Assembly: GCA_019635315.1 (NCBI GenBank)
Contig: JAHBZT010000008.1
Coordinates: forward strand, 1 to 64,000
Direction of reading: 5' to 3'
Length of the DNA: 64,000 nt
Origin: Rubrivivax sp.
Lineage (GTDB): Bacteria > Pseudomonadota > Gammaproteobacteria > Burkholderiales > Burkholderiaceae_C
Under the pieces are notes generated by a model. It worked only from the letters and a program-made list of their open reading frames with translations. It did no database searches and was not told where the DNA came from. A program made the translations under genes and the position numbers. Shown in pieces: positions 40,827 to 51,755 of the stretch; the stretch's first letter is position 1; each line of letters opens with the position of its first letter.

Positions 40827-41207
40827 TCAGCGCACCAGTCGCACCACGAGCGGCACCGGCTGCGCGCCCCTGTTGCTCCACATCCAGCAGTAGTCCTGCG
40901 CCACCGCCGCCGCCAGCGTGCCTTCGGCGCGCACCTGCAGCGGCTGGCGCACCGGGTAGACGACCTCGCGGCCGACGTGGTAGTGGATGTTGAAGTCCAG
41001 CGGCGCCGCGGCATCGAAGGCCCAGCGCACCTCGGCACCCTGCGCGAGCGGTCCGCAGAGCTCGGCAAAGCGGCCCGGCGCGACGTTGAACCGGTGCTCG
41101 GAGCGCTGCTCGGCGGACCAGCGGATCTCGACGAGCTCGGCGCGCAACGGCGCCACGGCGAGCAGTGTCAGCGCGAGAGCGGGCAGGCGTTGGCGGGCCT
41201 TCTTCAT
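40827..41207 (-). CDS. Small exported protein of unknown function
   Basis: A 126-residue protein with a Sec signal peptide (M-K-K-A-R-Q-R, then a hydrophobic stretch ending P-L-R-A-E). The mature part is beta-rich: F-N-I-H-Y-H-V-G and D-Y-C-W-M-W-S-N stand out, and the whole resembles small periplasmic beta-sandwich (emp24/GOLD-like) proteins. The closing segment W-M-W-S-N-R-G resembles proteins that face membranes or ligands through stacked tryptophans. The ATG at 41207 gives a complete signal peptide. It lies 32 bp after the alpha/beta hydrolase gene and may be co-transcribed with it. Confidence 0.6.
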   Translation of the reverse strand: MKKARQRLPALALTLLAVAPLRAELVEIRWSAEQRSEHRFNVAPGRFAELCGPLAQGAEVRWAFDAAAPLDFNIHYHVGREVVYPVRQPLQVRAEGTLAAAVAQDYCWMWSNRGAQPVPLVVRLVR

Positions 41208-41239
41208 GCCCGGAGTGTCGCTCAGGCCGGGCGCGGCGT

Positions 41240-42091
41240 TCAGCCCGGCGCTGCGAGTGCCTCGACGGCCGCGGCCGCCGCCGGCAGCGCACCCTCGGCG
41301 ACGAACCGGGCCACCGCGCCCACGACCGCCGGGTCGCCGAGCAGACGCCGGTGGCCCAGCCCGTCGACCTGCCACAGCCGGGCGCCGGGCCAGGCAGCGC
41401 AGGCGGTGCGGGCATCCGCGACCGGGATCACGCGGTCGTCGGCCGAGTGCACGTACAGCGCCGGCTGGCGCAGCCCGCGCACGAGCGCCGGTGCCGCGAT
41501 GGCATGGACATCGACGCCCTCCTCGCGAAGGCGCTCGATCATCTGCTTCGTGGCCGCCGCGTCCAGCCCGAGCTGCCGCGCAAACGCGTGGGCATGGTCG
41601 GCATAGAAGGCCGGCGCTGCCAGCATCACGGCGCGGCCGACGGCCAGCCCGCGTGCCATCGCCGTCACGGCGACCGCCGAGCCCACGGAATGCGCGACCA
41701 CGGCATGCAGCGGGCCGAGCGCCGGCGCGGCCTGCAGCAGCGCCCGCGCGGACGCCGGGATCGAGGTCCGGCGCCCGCCCGATGCGCCATGCGCCGGCAG
41801 GTCCAGCGCGACGACACGGAAGCCGCGGGCCAGCAGCGCATCGGCGATCGCCTGCAGATCGCTGGCCTGCCCTTCCCAGCCGTGCACCAGCAGCACGGTG
41901 GGGCCGCGGCCGGCGGCCAGCGCGGCCAGATCGACCTCGGCGGTCGGCAGCCGCAGCGCCGTCGCGTCCGGCAGCTGCAGCGGCACCGGCACGGCCGACG
42001 GGCGCGGGGTCAGGAAGGCGCGCGCTGCCTGCGCGGGGGTCAAGGCAGAGGGGATGGCAGGGGTGGGCATGTCCATGGGCTCGTCGTGCAT
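41240..42091 (-). CDS. Alpha/beta hydrolase
   Basis: A 283-residue hydrolase of the alpha/beta fold. The oxyanion segment L-L-V-H-G-W-E-G and the nucleophile elbow A-H-S-V-G-S-A are visible. The acid is probably in H-S-A-D-D-R-V-I-P and the histidine in G-L-G-H-R-R-L-L. A start five codons later (42076) is also possible. It is transcribed divergently from a LysR gene, with only 59 bp between the two, so it is a likely target of that regulator. The substrate is unknown. Confidence 0.82.
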   Translation of the reverse strand: MHDEPMDMPTPAIPSALTPAQAARAFLTPRPSAVPVPLQLPDATALRLPTAEVDLAALAAGRGPTVLLVHGWEGQASDLQAIADALLARGFRVVALDLPAHGASGGRRTSIPASARALLQAAPALGPLHAVVAHSVGSAVAVTAMARGLAVGRAVMLAAPAFYADHAHAFARQLGLDAAATKQMIERLREEGVDVHAIAAPALVRGLRQPALYVHSADDRVIPVADARTACAAWPGARLWQVDGLGHRRLLGDPAVVGAVARFVAEGALPAAAAAVEALAAPG

Positions 42092-42150
42092 CGGCGTCGG
42101 GGCGGTCGTGCCAATATCGCGGCCCTCGCCACGAAGCGGAATAGGCGTCC

Positions 42151-43050
42151 ATGAAGCCGTCGACTGCAGCGACGCCCATGCCCCTGGGTCCGCGCGACCT
42201 CGAGCTCGTGCTCGCGCTGGTGCGCGGGCGCACGCTGGCCGAGGCCGGTCGCCGGCTGGGCCTGGACACCTCGTCCGTCTACCGCGCGGTGAAGAAGCTC
42301 GAGCAGCGGCTGGGCCAGCCGCTGTTCGACCGCCGCCGCCAGGGCCTGGCACCGGGCGAGCTGGCGCTGGCGCTGGCCGAGCGCGCCGGGGCCATGGAGG
42401 CCCAGCTCGACGCCGCGCGCGAGCTGCTGCAGGACGACGCCGCGGCGCTCACCGGGCTGCTGCGCGTGAGCGCCAACGACCTCACGCTGCACGGCCTGCT
42501 GCTGCCGCTGCTGGGCCCCTTCGTGCGCGCGCACCCGCAGCTGCAGCTGGAGCTGCTGGCCACCAACCAGCGCGCGCGCCTGGAGCAGCGCGAGGCCGAC
42601 GTGGCGCTGCGCGGCACCGCGTCGCCGCCCGGCCACCTGGTGGGCGTGCGGCTGGGCGTCGTGCGCTCGGCGCTGTGGGCGCACCGCAGCTACCTGGACC
42701 GCCTGGCGCCCGGCACGCCGGTCGAGGCCATGGCCTGGGCGGCGCCGGACGCCGACCCGAATCTGCCCGACTACCCGTCGCGGCGCTGGCGGCAGGCGCG
42801 CTACCCGGGTCTCGTGCCGCGGCTGCGCTGCGACGGCATGCTGGCGGTGGCGCGCGTGGTGCAGGCCGGCGCCGCGGTCGGCGTCGCGCCGCATTTCCTG
42901 ATGGCCGGGCAGCCCGGCCTGGTCGACCTGAGCGGCCCGCTGCCCGAGATCGACACCGAGCTCTGGCTGCTGACCCACCCGGACATGCGCCACCTGCGCC
43001 GCGTCAAGGCCTTCTTCGACTTCGTGCGCACGCACCTCGTGCTGCCCTGA
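42151..43050 (+). CDS. LysR-family transcriptional regulator
   Basis: A 299-residue regulator. The DNA-binding helix-turn-helix is at about residues 13-70, with L-A-E-A-G-R-R-L-G-L-D-T-S-S-V-Y-R-A-V-K-K-L-E. The inducer domain (from about 95) begins G-L-L-R-V-S-A-N-D. The sequence is an unusual LysR type in which the T-Q-S/P-A-L recognition helix reads T-S-S-V-Y. It is divergent from the hydrolase gene and is followed by the subtilase gene after 140 bp. It probably controls the hydrolase gene. Confidence 0.85.
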   Translation: MKPSTAATPMPLGPRDLELVLALVRGRTLAEAGRRLGLDTSSVYRAVKKLEQRLGQPLFDRRRQGLAPGELALALAERAGAMEAQLDAARELLQDDAAALTGLLRVSANDLTLHGLLLPLLGPFVRAHPQLQLELLATNQRARLEQREADVALRGTASPPGHLVGVRLGVVRSALWAHRSYLDRLAPGTPVEAMAWAAPDADPNLPDYPSRRWRQARYPGLVPRLRCDGMLAVARVVQAGAAVGVAPHFLMAGQPGLVDLSGPLPEIDTELWLLTHPDMRHLRRVKAFFDFVRTHLVLP

Positions 43051-43190
43051 GCGGCGCGGCCGACGGCGCCCGGTTCGTCCCGCGCCGCGGCGGGTTCGTC
43101 GCAGCCGGGCGGGCGTTCGCCGCAGCCCGCTCGCGGGCGGGGCGCCGCCGGCCTAGTCTGGCGGCTCCTCCACCATCGCCTCGCCACGCC

Positions 43191-45011
43191 ATGCCGCCGA
43201 ACCGCCCCGTCGCCGCCGCCACCGTCGCCGCCTCGCTGCTGCTGGCCGGCACCCCGCTCGCCGCGCAGACGCCGCCGCCCGCAGCGGCGAAGACCGTCAT
43301 CGAGAAGGCCGAGGACCTGCCGCGGCGCAGTTATGCGCTGCAGCGCCTGCCCAGCGAATGGCTGGCCGCACCGCTGCCGGAACTGCTGGCCGTGCTGCGC
43401 CCGCTGGAGGCCGACCTGCTGGCCGACGAGCAGGCCTTCGACATCCGCGACCCGGCGACGCGCCGCCAGCGCCTGGGCGCGCTGCTGGCCATCGCGCAGC
43501 TGCGCGGCGACTGGGACGCCGCGGCACGGCTGGCGGCGCAGATCCGCCCGCTGAACGACAAGGCCGGCCCGCGCGCGATCAGCGGCCTCGTGCCGCAGCT
43601 GGTGGCCGAGCACCGCCGCGGCGTGCTCGACACGGCCGGCGTGCAGCGCGCCGCGGCCGAGCGCTTCGGCGCCCTGCCCTGGGCCGAGGCCGGCGACGCG
43701 ATCAAGGGCCTGAAGTCGCAGCTGGAGCTGCTGAACCCGGCGCTGGTGCAGGGGGTCTTCCGCCAGCAGGCCGACGTGATGGCGCGCAACATGGCGCTGC
43801 AGGTGCCGGCCGAGCTGGTGGCCACGCTGGCGCAGGCGCGCGCGCAGGCCGACTACGTGGTGCCGCTGCGCGACGCGCTGGTGGCCGGGCTGCAGCAGGT
43901 CGTCGAGCGCCACGCCGTCGCCAAGCCCGATCGGTGGACGCCGCGCCAGGTCATGCTGCCGGCGCATGCCAAGGGCACGCCGGTGACGGTGGCCATCTGG
44001 GACTCCGGCGTCGACCTCGCGTTGTTCACGCCGGCGGCGCAGCGCGGCTGGGCCTTCGACGACGACGGCATCGAGAGCCCGCACCTGCTGCGCCCGCTGG
44101 GCGAGGCGCAGGCGCGCTGGCCGCAGCTGCGCGGCTTCGTCAAGGGCGCCTTCGACCTGCGCGCCGGGCTCGACACCGAGGAGTCGCGCCGCCTGCGCAC
44201 GCATGTCGCCGGCCTGCAGGCCGAGCAGGCCACGGCCTTCCAGGAAGACACGGCGCTGGCCGGCCTGTACGTGCACGGCACGCATGTCGCCGGCATCGCG
44301 GCGGCGGGCAACCCCTTCGTACGCGTGCAGGCGGTGAGCATGCTGTGGAGCCACCGCGTCGCGCCGACGAAGCCGACGCTGGAGCGCGCGCGCGTCAACG
44401 CCGCCAACTACCAGGGCATCGTCGACCGGCTGAAGGCCGCCGGCACGCGCGTCGTCAACATGAGCTGGCGCTACGGCCCGCAGGCGCACGAGGCGGCGCT
44501 CGCGTACCACGGCGTCGGCCGCGACGCCGACGAACGCCGGCGCCTGGCGGCCGAGATCTTCGCCATCGAGCGCCAGGCGCTGGAGCGCGCCATCGCCTCG
44601 GCGCCGGAGATCCTGTTCGTCGCCGGCGCCGGCAACGAGGACAACAGCGCCGACTTCGCCGACTACATCCCGGCCGGGCTGCAGCTGCCCAACCTGATCA
44701 CCGTCGGCGCGTCGGACCAGGCCGGCGACGAGGCGCCGTTCTCGACCTTCGGCCGCACGGTCGTCGTGCACGCCAACGGCGCCGAGGTCGACGGCCCGCT
44801 GCCAGGTGGCACGCGGGCACGGCTGTCGGGCACCTCGATGGCGTCGCCGCAAGTCGCCAACCTGGCGGCCAAGCTGATCGCGATGAAGCCGCAGCTCACG
44901 GTGGCCGAGGTCAAGGCCGCGATCCTGAACGGCGCCGAGCGCCGCGGCCGCGTCAACCTCGTCGATCCGCGACGCTCGTTCGCGCTCGCCGGCATCGCGC
45001 TGCCGGACTGA
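43191..45011 (+). CDS. Exported S8-family serine protease (subtilase)
   Basis: A 606-residue protein. It has a signal peptide (residues 1-25, ending P-L-A-A-Q). A helical region of about 240 residues with no recognised domain follows, then a subtilisin-type catalytic domain. The triad is complete: Asp271 in A-I-W-D-S-G-V-D, His362 in H-G-T-H-V-A-G and Ser550 in S-G-T-S-M-A-S-P-Q. The oxyanion Asn483 is in A-G-A-G-N-E-D. An insertion of roughly 75 residues separates the Asp and His motifs. It acts in the periplasm or outside the cell. The ATG at 43191 is chosen for the signal peptide. Confidence 0.88.
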   Translation: MPPNRPVAAATVAASLLLAGTPLAAQTPPPAAAKTVIEKAEDLPRRSYALQRLPSEWLAAPLPELLAVLRPLEADLLADEQAFDIRDPATRRQRLGALLAIAQLRGDWDAAARLAAQIRPLNDKAGPRAISGLVPQLVAEHRRGVLDTAGVQRAAAERFGALPWAEAGDAIKGLKSQLELLNPALVQGVFRQQADVMARNMALQVPAELVATLAQARAQADYVVPLRDALVAGLQQVVERHAVAKPDRWTPRQVMLPAHAKGTPVTVAIWDSGVDLALFTPAAQRGWAFDDDGIESPHLLRPLGEAQARWPQLRGFVKGAFDLRAGLDTEESRRLRTHVAGLQAEQATAFQEDTALAGLYVHGTHVAGIAAAGNPFVRVQAVSMLWSHRVAPTKPTLERARVNAANYQGIVDRLKAAGTRVVNMSWRYGPQAHEAALAYHGVGRDADERRRLAAEIFAIERQALERAIASAPEILFVAGAGNEDNSADFADYIPAGLQLPNLITVGASDQAGDEAPFSTFGRTVVVHANGAEVDGPLPGGTRARLSGTSMASPQVANLAAKLIAMKPQLTVAEVKAAILNGAERRGRVNLVDPRRSFALAGIALPD

Positions 45012-45084
45012 ACGGCACCGCGACGGCGCGGCGCCCCGCGCGTTGCTGCGATGATGCGGGGGCCGCCACTGTCCGGTCCCCGCG

Positions 45085-45707
45085 ATGATCCGCCTGCTCG
45101 GCCGCTTCAGTTCGATCAACGTGCGCAAGGTCTCGTGGACCTTGCACGAGCTGGGCCTGCCCTTCGAGCGCGAGGACTGGGGCACCGGCTTCCGCCCGAC
45201 CGCGACCCGGCCTTCCTGGCGCTGAACCCGCATGCGCAGGTGCCGGTGCTGCTGGATGGCGACGTGGTGCTGTGGGAGTCCAACACCCTCTGCCGCTATC
45301 TCGCCGCGCGCGAACGCGCCGAGACGCTGCTGCCTGCGGACCCGCTCGACCGCGCGCACGTCGAGCAGTGGATGGACTGGCAGGCCAGCGACCTGAATGC
45401 CGCCTGGCGAGACGCCTTCATGGCGCTGGTGCGCGGCAGCGCGGCGCATGCGGAGCCGGCGCGCGTGGCCGCCTCGGCGGCGGCCTGGAACCGCTGCATG
45501 GCGGTGCTGGATGCGCGTCTCGAAGACACCGGGGCCTTCGTCGCGGGCGGGCACTTCACGCTGGCCGACATCGTGATCGGCCTTGCGGTGCACCGCTGGC
45601 GGTGCACACCGATCGAGCATGTGGTGCTGCCCGCGGTGGACGCCTACGTCGAACGCTTGCGCGAGCGCAAGGCCTACGCCGCGCATGCCAGCGACGATCT
45701 GCCCTGA
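45085..45707 (+). pseudogene. Glutathione S-transferase gene split by a frameshift
   Basis: The ATG at 45085 opens a GST N-terminal domain: [19 protein letters not shown], up to [10 protein letters not shown]. That frame ends in TGA at 45223-45225. The rest of the protein continues without a break in another frame, from [16 protein letters not shown] through W-E-S-N-T-L-C-R-Y-L to the C-terminal helical domain ending at 45707. Adding one base near 45202 would restore a normal GST of about 208 residues. Either the gene is recently broken or one base is missing in the assembly; both halves remain otherwise well conserved. Confidence 0.8.
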
Positions 45708-45732
45708 ACCGCTGCCGCGAGGCCCGAGCACC

Positions 45733-46365
45733 ATGACCGCCTTCACCGACGCCGCCGAGACCTGGAACCGCCGCTTCGAGGGCGCGGACTTCCTCTTCGG
45801 CACCGAGCCCAACGCCTGGCTGCGTGAACACGCCGGCGCCTTCCCGCACGGCGGCCGCGTGCTCAGCGTGGCCGACGGCGAGGGCCGCAACAGCGTGTGG
45901 CTGGCGAAGCAGGGCTTCGCGGTCGATGCCTTCGACATCGCCGAGGTCGGCGTCGCGAAGGCACGCGCCTTTGCGGCGCGCGAGGGTGTGGTGGTGGACT
46001 TCCAGGTCGCCGATGTCGACGGCTACGGCTGGCAGGCTGGACAGTGGGACGGCATCGCGGCGATCTTCGTGCAGTTTGCCGACCCGGCGCTGCGCACCCG
46101 GCTGTTCGAGCGCATCGTCGCCGGCCTCAGGCCCGGCGGCGTGCTGGTGCTGCAGGGCTATACGCCGAAGCAGTTGGAATACCGCACCGGCGGGCCGCCG
46201 ATCCTGTCGCACCTGTATACCGAGGCGATGCTGCGCGAGGCCTTCGCGGCGCTGCAGATCCTGGAACTGCGCGAGTACGAGGCCGAGGTGCACGAAGGCC
46301 GCGGGCACGACGGCCGCTCGGCGCTGATCGGGCTGGTCGCGCGGCGGCCGCCGGAGCCGGCGTGA
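45733..46365 (+). CDS. SAM-dependent class I methyltransferase
   Basis: A 210-residue cytosolic enzyme. It opens W-N-R-R-F-E-G-A-D-F-L-F-G-T-E-P-N-A-W-L, typical of the TehB/UbiE-like group. The SAM-binding motif I is V-L-S-V-A-D-G-E-G-R-N-S-V-W-L-A, an A-D-G-E-G-R-N variant of the usual glycine-rich loop. Motif II is around F-D-I-A-E-V-G. The substrate is unknown. The last bases overlap the GTG start of the next methyltransferase gene (GTGA), so translation is coupled. Confidence 0.85.
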   Translation: MTAFTDAAETWNRRFEGADFLFGTEPNAWLREHAGAFPHGGRVLSVADGEGRNSVWLAKQGFAVDAFDIAEVGVAKARAFAAREGVVVDFQVADVDGYGWQAGQWDGIAAIFVQFADPALRTRLFERIVAGLRPGGVLVLQGYTPKQLEYRTGGPPILSHLYTEAMLREAFAALQILELREYEAEVHEGRGHDGRSALIGLVARRPPEPA

Positions 46366-46829
46366 ACGACGTCGCCGCGACGCCGCGCTGGGTCGGCAGC
46401 GTGCTCGTGGCGCTGCAGTTCGTGCTGCTGGGCCTGCTGGCCTGGCAGGCGCTGCCGGCGCTGGGCCGCGGCGCCTGGCCGGTCGACGCGGTCCTGCTCG
46501 GCGCCGCCGCGTTCGGCCTGGGCATGTGGTCGCTTGCCGCCAACCGGCCCGGCAACTTCAACATTCATCCCACGCCGCGCGAAGGCGGCGTGCTGGTGCA
46601 GCACGGCCCCTACCGCTGGATCCGCCACCCAATGTACAGCACGGTGCTGCTGGCCGGCCTGGCTGCGGTGCGCCTGGTCGGCGGTACAGGACCCTGGCTG
46701 ACGCTGGCGGCGCTGGCCGTCGTGCTGGCGCTCAAGGCCGCCGTCGAGGAGCGCGCGCTGCTGCGGCACCACGCCGGCTATGCGGCCTACCGGCAGCGCA
46801 GCTGGCGCTTCGTGCCCGGGCTGTACTGA
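46362..46829 (+). CDS. Isoprenylcysteine carboxyl methyltransferase (ICMT)-like membrane protein
   Basis: A 155-residue membrane protein with about four hydrophobic segments. The family motif H-G-P-Y-R-W-I-R-H-P-M-Y is at about residues 81-92, followed by E-E-R-A-L-L-R-H-H-A-G-Y-A-A-Y; together they form the SAM-binding and active site. Bacterial relatives methylate small hydrophobic substrates or act on lipids. The start is GTG at 46362, overlapping the stop of the preceding gene; the first ATG is far inside the protein. Its adjacency to a soluble methyltransferase may be functional. Confidence 0.8.
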   Translation: MNDVAATPRWVGSVLVALQFVLLGLLAWQALPALGRGAWPVDAVLLGAAAFGLGMWSLAANRPGNFNIHPTPREGGVLVQHGPYRWIRHPMYSTVLLAGLAAVRLVGGTGPWLTLAALAVVLALKAAVEERALLRHHAGYAAYRQRSWRFVPGLY

Positions 46830-46844
46830 CCGCGCGCGACCTCG

Positions 46845-47552
46845 TCAGCCGCCGCGCGGCGGCGGGGGTGTCTCGTCGCCGGCCCGCCAGGCGGGCAAGG
46901 TCCAGCCCGTCAGCAAGGCCGCCCCGCGCAGCAGCGTCGCCGTCGCCGCGCCGGCCAGCAGCGCCGCGCCCTGCGACCACTCCAGCGCCTGTGCGCCGAC
47001 CAGCACCCAGCCGCCGGCGAACGAGCACACCGCATAGGGCCGGTGGTCGCTGAAGGCGGCCGGGATGTCGTTGCAGACCACGTCGCGCAGCACGCCGCCG
47101 AAGACCGCGGTGACCATGCCCATCAGCACCGCGACGATGGCCGGTTGGCCCAGCTCCAGCGCGATCTGCGTGCCGACCGCGGTGAACAGGCCCAGGCCCA
47201 GCGCGTCGGGCCACTGCATCGCGCGCTCGGTGGGCGCGAAGTGGCGCGCGCGCATGAACAGCATCGCCGCGATGCACAGCGCCAGCAGCACCCACAGCCA
47301 GTGCGCGTGCTGCACCCAGAAGAAGGGCCGGCGGTCCAGCAGCACGTCCCGCAGCGTGCCGCCGCCGAAGGCCGCGAGGCCCGCGACGACGCAGACGCCG
47401 ACCGCATCAAGCCGCTTGCGCGCCGCGGCCAGCAGCCCCGACAGCGCGAAGGCCACGGTGGCCAGCGCCTCGACGGCGATCTGGGCGGCGCTCAGCGCAT
47501 TGAGCGCATTCAGGGAATCGGGGGGCATCGGGCAGCGGGACAGCAGGCGCAA
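46845..47552 (-). CDS. TRIC-family (UPF0126) cation channel protein
   Basis: A protein of up to 235 residues with about seven hydrophobic segments in two repeated halves. Each half has the family glycine motif: [13 protein letters not shown] in the first and [14 protein letters not shown] in the second. Prokaryotic TRIC proteins form trimeric potassium-permeable channels. A methionine eight codons into the frame (start 47528) is an equally good start. It is convergent with the ICMT-like gene and divergent from the monooxygenase gene. Confidence 0.85.
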   Translation of the reverse strand: MRLLSRCPMPPDSLNALNALSAAQIAVEALATVAFALSGLLAAARKRLDAVGVCVVAGLAAFGGGTLRDVLLDRRPFFWVQHAHWLWVLLALCIAAMLFMRARHFAPTERAMQWPDALGLGLFTAVGTQIALELGQPAIVAVLMGMVTAVFGGVLRDVVCNDIPAAFSDHRPYAVCSFAGGWVLVGAQALEWSQGAALLAGAATATLLRGAALLTGWTLPAWRAGDETPPPPRGG

Positions 47553-47628
47553 GGAGTGCGACCGTCGCCGATTGTGGACTCGCGCCCGGGCGCGGGCAGC
47601 ACGACCGCGGCCCAGGCATCATCGGCCC

Positions 47629-48666
<1,038 letters not shown>

Positions 48667-48691
48667 GCCGGTGAGAAGCGCACGCCGGCGC

Positions 48692-49615
48692 TCAGGCCGG
48701 CGCCCGCAGGGCGGTGTCCAGCGCCTGCTGCCGGCGCAGGCTCTCGGCGTACTCCAGCCGCTTGTTGGCCAGGTAGTCGTCGCGCGGCAATTCGCGCAGC
48801 TGGCGCGCGTGGCGCTCGGTCAGGTCGAACCAGCGCGCCGCCGCCTGCTCAAAACGCTGCGCCGGCGTCGGCGCGCTGCCGGCCGTCTGCAGCAGGGCCT
48901 GGATCGCCAGCAGGTAGCGCACCGCATTGCGCTCGACCATGCCGCGCGCGCCGCCGACGAGCTGCGGCGTGCCGTCGGCCGCCGGGCCGACGACGCTGAA
49001 GCCGACCTTGTCGCGTGCCACCGTGGCCAGGTAGGCGCGCAGCGCGAGCCGGCTCAGCGCCGTGCTGCGGTAGGCATAGTCCACCAGCAGCAGGCTGCCC
49101 TGCGGCAACGACAGCACCCGCAGCTGCAGCCGCAGGTCGCGCGTGCCCAGCGGCCCTTCGTCGGCCCGGAGCTGCAGGTCCAGCGCGGGCCCGCTGCCGG
49201 CCGGTGCGAGCGTCGCCGCGAAGCGCGTCAGCGTCGCACGCTCGGGGCGTTCATGCTCCTTGCGACCCGTCCACACCGAGACTTGCGCGGCGCCGTCCGG
49301 CGACTGCGTGCAGGCCTTGGTATTGAGGTGCAGCAGCAGCACCAGGCACCAGGGGCGCGCACGGCGCAACTCGCCAGCCACCTGTTCGGCAGGCGTGGCC
49401 AGCAGCGCGGCGACTTCGCCACGGATCAGCGCGCCGTCGTCGGAGGACCGCACGCGCAGCCCCGGGTCCGGCGCCGCGGCGAGCGCCTGCGCGAGTTCGG
49501 CCGCCTCCGCAGCGGTGGGGCCCTGGGCCGGCGCGGGCCCCGGCAGCGCCGCAGCGGCGAGCAGCAGCGTCGCGGCCCACCGCCGGATCCGACTCGTCTG
49601 CCTGGTCCCGTCCAT
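48692..49615 (-). CDS. Exported protein of unknown function
   Basis: A 307-residue protein with a signal peptide (R-R-W, then hydrophobic A-A-T-L-L-L-A-A-A-A-L, ending P-A-Q-G). The mature part is mostly helical and contains two cysteines, in P-W-C-L-V and K-A-C-T-Q. Residues 230-300 form a charged helix-rich tail (Q-R-F-E-Q-A-A-A-R-W-F-D-L-T-E-R-H-A-R-Q). I do not recognise a family. It lies 81 bp after the pcaF gene and could be at the end of that transcript. Confidence 0.6.
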   Translation of the reverse strand: MDGTRQTSRIRRWAATLLLAAAALPGPAPAQGPTAAEAAELAQALAAAPDPGLRVRSSDDGALIRGEVAALLATPAEQVAGELRRARPWCLVLLLHLNTKACTQSPDGAAQVSVWTGRKEHERPERATLTRFAATLAPAGSGPALDLQLRADEGPLGTRDLRLQLRVLSLPQGSLLLVDYAYRSTALSRLALRAYLATVARDKVGFSVVGPAADGTPQLVGGARGMVERNAVRYLLAIQALLQTAGSAPTPAQRFEQAAARWFDLTERHARQLRELPRDDYLANKRLEYAESLRRQQALDTALRAPA

Positions 49616-49696
49616 ATGCCAGCATGCCGCCGCTGCCGCGCGGCGGCATTGACGCCGGGCAAGCCGCCGCAGCGTGCTGCGCCCGCCGCGGGAGCG

Positions 49697-50902
<1,206 letters not shown>

Positions 50903-51100
50903 CGGGGGGTCCTTGGCGCAGACGGGCGCTCGGGTGGGGGCAGTTTAAGCAACTGCGGGTGCCCGGGTTGCGGGCGGGCCGCCGGTGGCAGGTCGCGATG
51001 GCCCCGCGGGCGGCTTCGTTGTTGCCGGCTGGCTTGGCTTGCCCTGCGGGCGGCGGCTTGGCCTGCCTTCGGTTGTTGCCCTGCGGGCGGCTTCGTTGCT
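50903..51100. repeat. Degenerate tandem GC-rich repeats upstream of pcaF
   Basis: Non-coding. Units built on TTGCCCTGCGGGCGGC recur imperfectly (around 51008, 51039, 51077, 51118 and 51155), each about 30-40 bp apart. The series continues into the left arm of the palindrome that follows. The pcaF promoter must lie at its left edge. Confidence 0.65.
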
Positions 51101-51710
51101 GCCTGCCAGCTTGTGTGTTGCCCTGCGGGCGGCTGGGTTGCCTGCCGGCTTGTCTTGCCCTGCGGGCGGGATGCGGCTTTGCCTGCCAGCAGTTCCGCCC
51201 TCCGGGCGGGTTACTTTCATTTGCTGGCCCAAATGAAAGTAACCAAAGCAAAGGGCCTTCGAACGCAAAACCATTCAACCCGTTCTTCGCGCTTGGGCCC
51301 CTCTCTCCACCGCCAACGTCGCCGGCTGTCGAACTGATGCGCGCCTGAACCAGGCACTGCCCTGGCTCGCGTGCCGCCATGCGATCAGCGCGTGCCCAAG
51401 CAGGCGTGCCGACAGCGGCGCGGCCCAAGCCGCAAGGCGGACCGCGAGCCAGGGCAGTGCGAGGTTCAGGCCTGCTCTCGGCTCGATGACCGAAGGCTCT
51501 TCAGGTGGCGCGAGGGGCCCAAGCGCGAAGAACGGGTTGAATGGTGTTGCATTGCAGGCCCTCTTCTTTGGTGACTTTCTTCTGGGCCAGCAGAAGAAAG
51601 TTACCCGCCCGGAGGGCGGAACCTGCCGGCAGGCAAAGCCGTTGCCCGAAGGGCGGAACCCGCCGGCAGGCAACTCAGCCGCCCGCAGGGCAACACACAA
51701 GCTGGCAGGC
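51101..51710. repeat. Very large imperfect palindrome, about 610 bp
   Basis: The two arms pair around one axis near 51406. Perfect blocks are 51101-51135 with 51676-51710 (35 bp), 51272-51303 with 51512-51543 (32 bp) and 51354-51371 with 51443-51460 (18 bp). Weaker similarity lies between them, for example TCCGCCCTCCGGGCGGGT at 51195-51212 against its complement near 51603-51620. A local hairpin around TTACTTTCATTTGCTGGCCCAAATGAAAGTAA sits at 51211-51242. No real gene fits inside. The remaining 45 bp to the next gene are also non-coding. Transcribed, it would form a rod-like RNA. Confidence 0.82.
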
Positions 51711-51755
51711 AACCCAGCCGCCCGCCAGTGCCAAGGAACCACCGACCAGTCGGTC

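Noticed and set aside
42801-45938. Open minus-strand frame of 1045 codons
   Set aside because: It is antisense to the subtilase and GST genes. The composition is His/Arg/Gln-rich and no motif is recognisable, whereas the plus-strand subtilase has a complete catalytic triad.
50985-51730. CRISPR array suggested by regularly spaced GC-rich units
   Set aside because: The units are degenerate, run in both orientations around one axis and have no uniform unique spacers. No cas gene is in the window.
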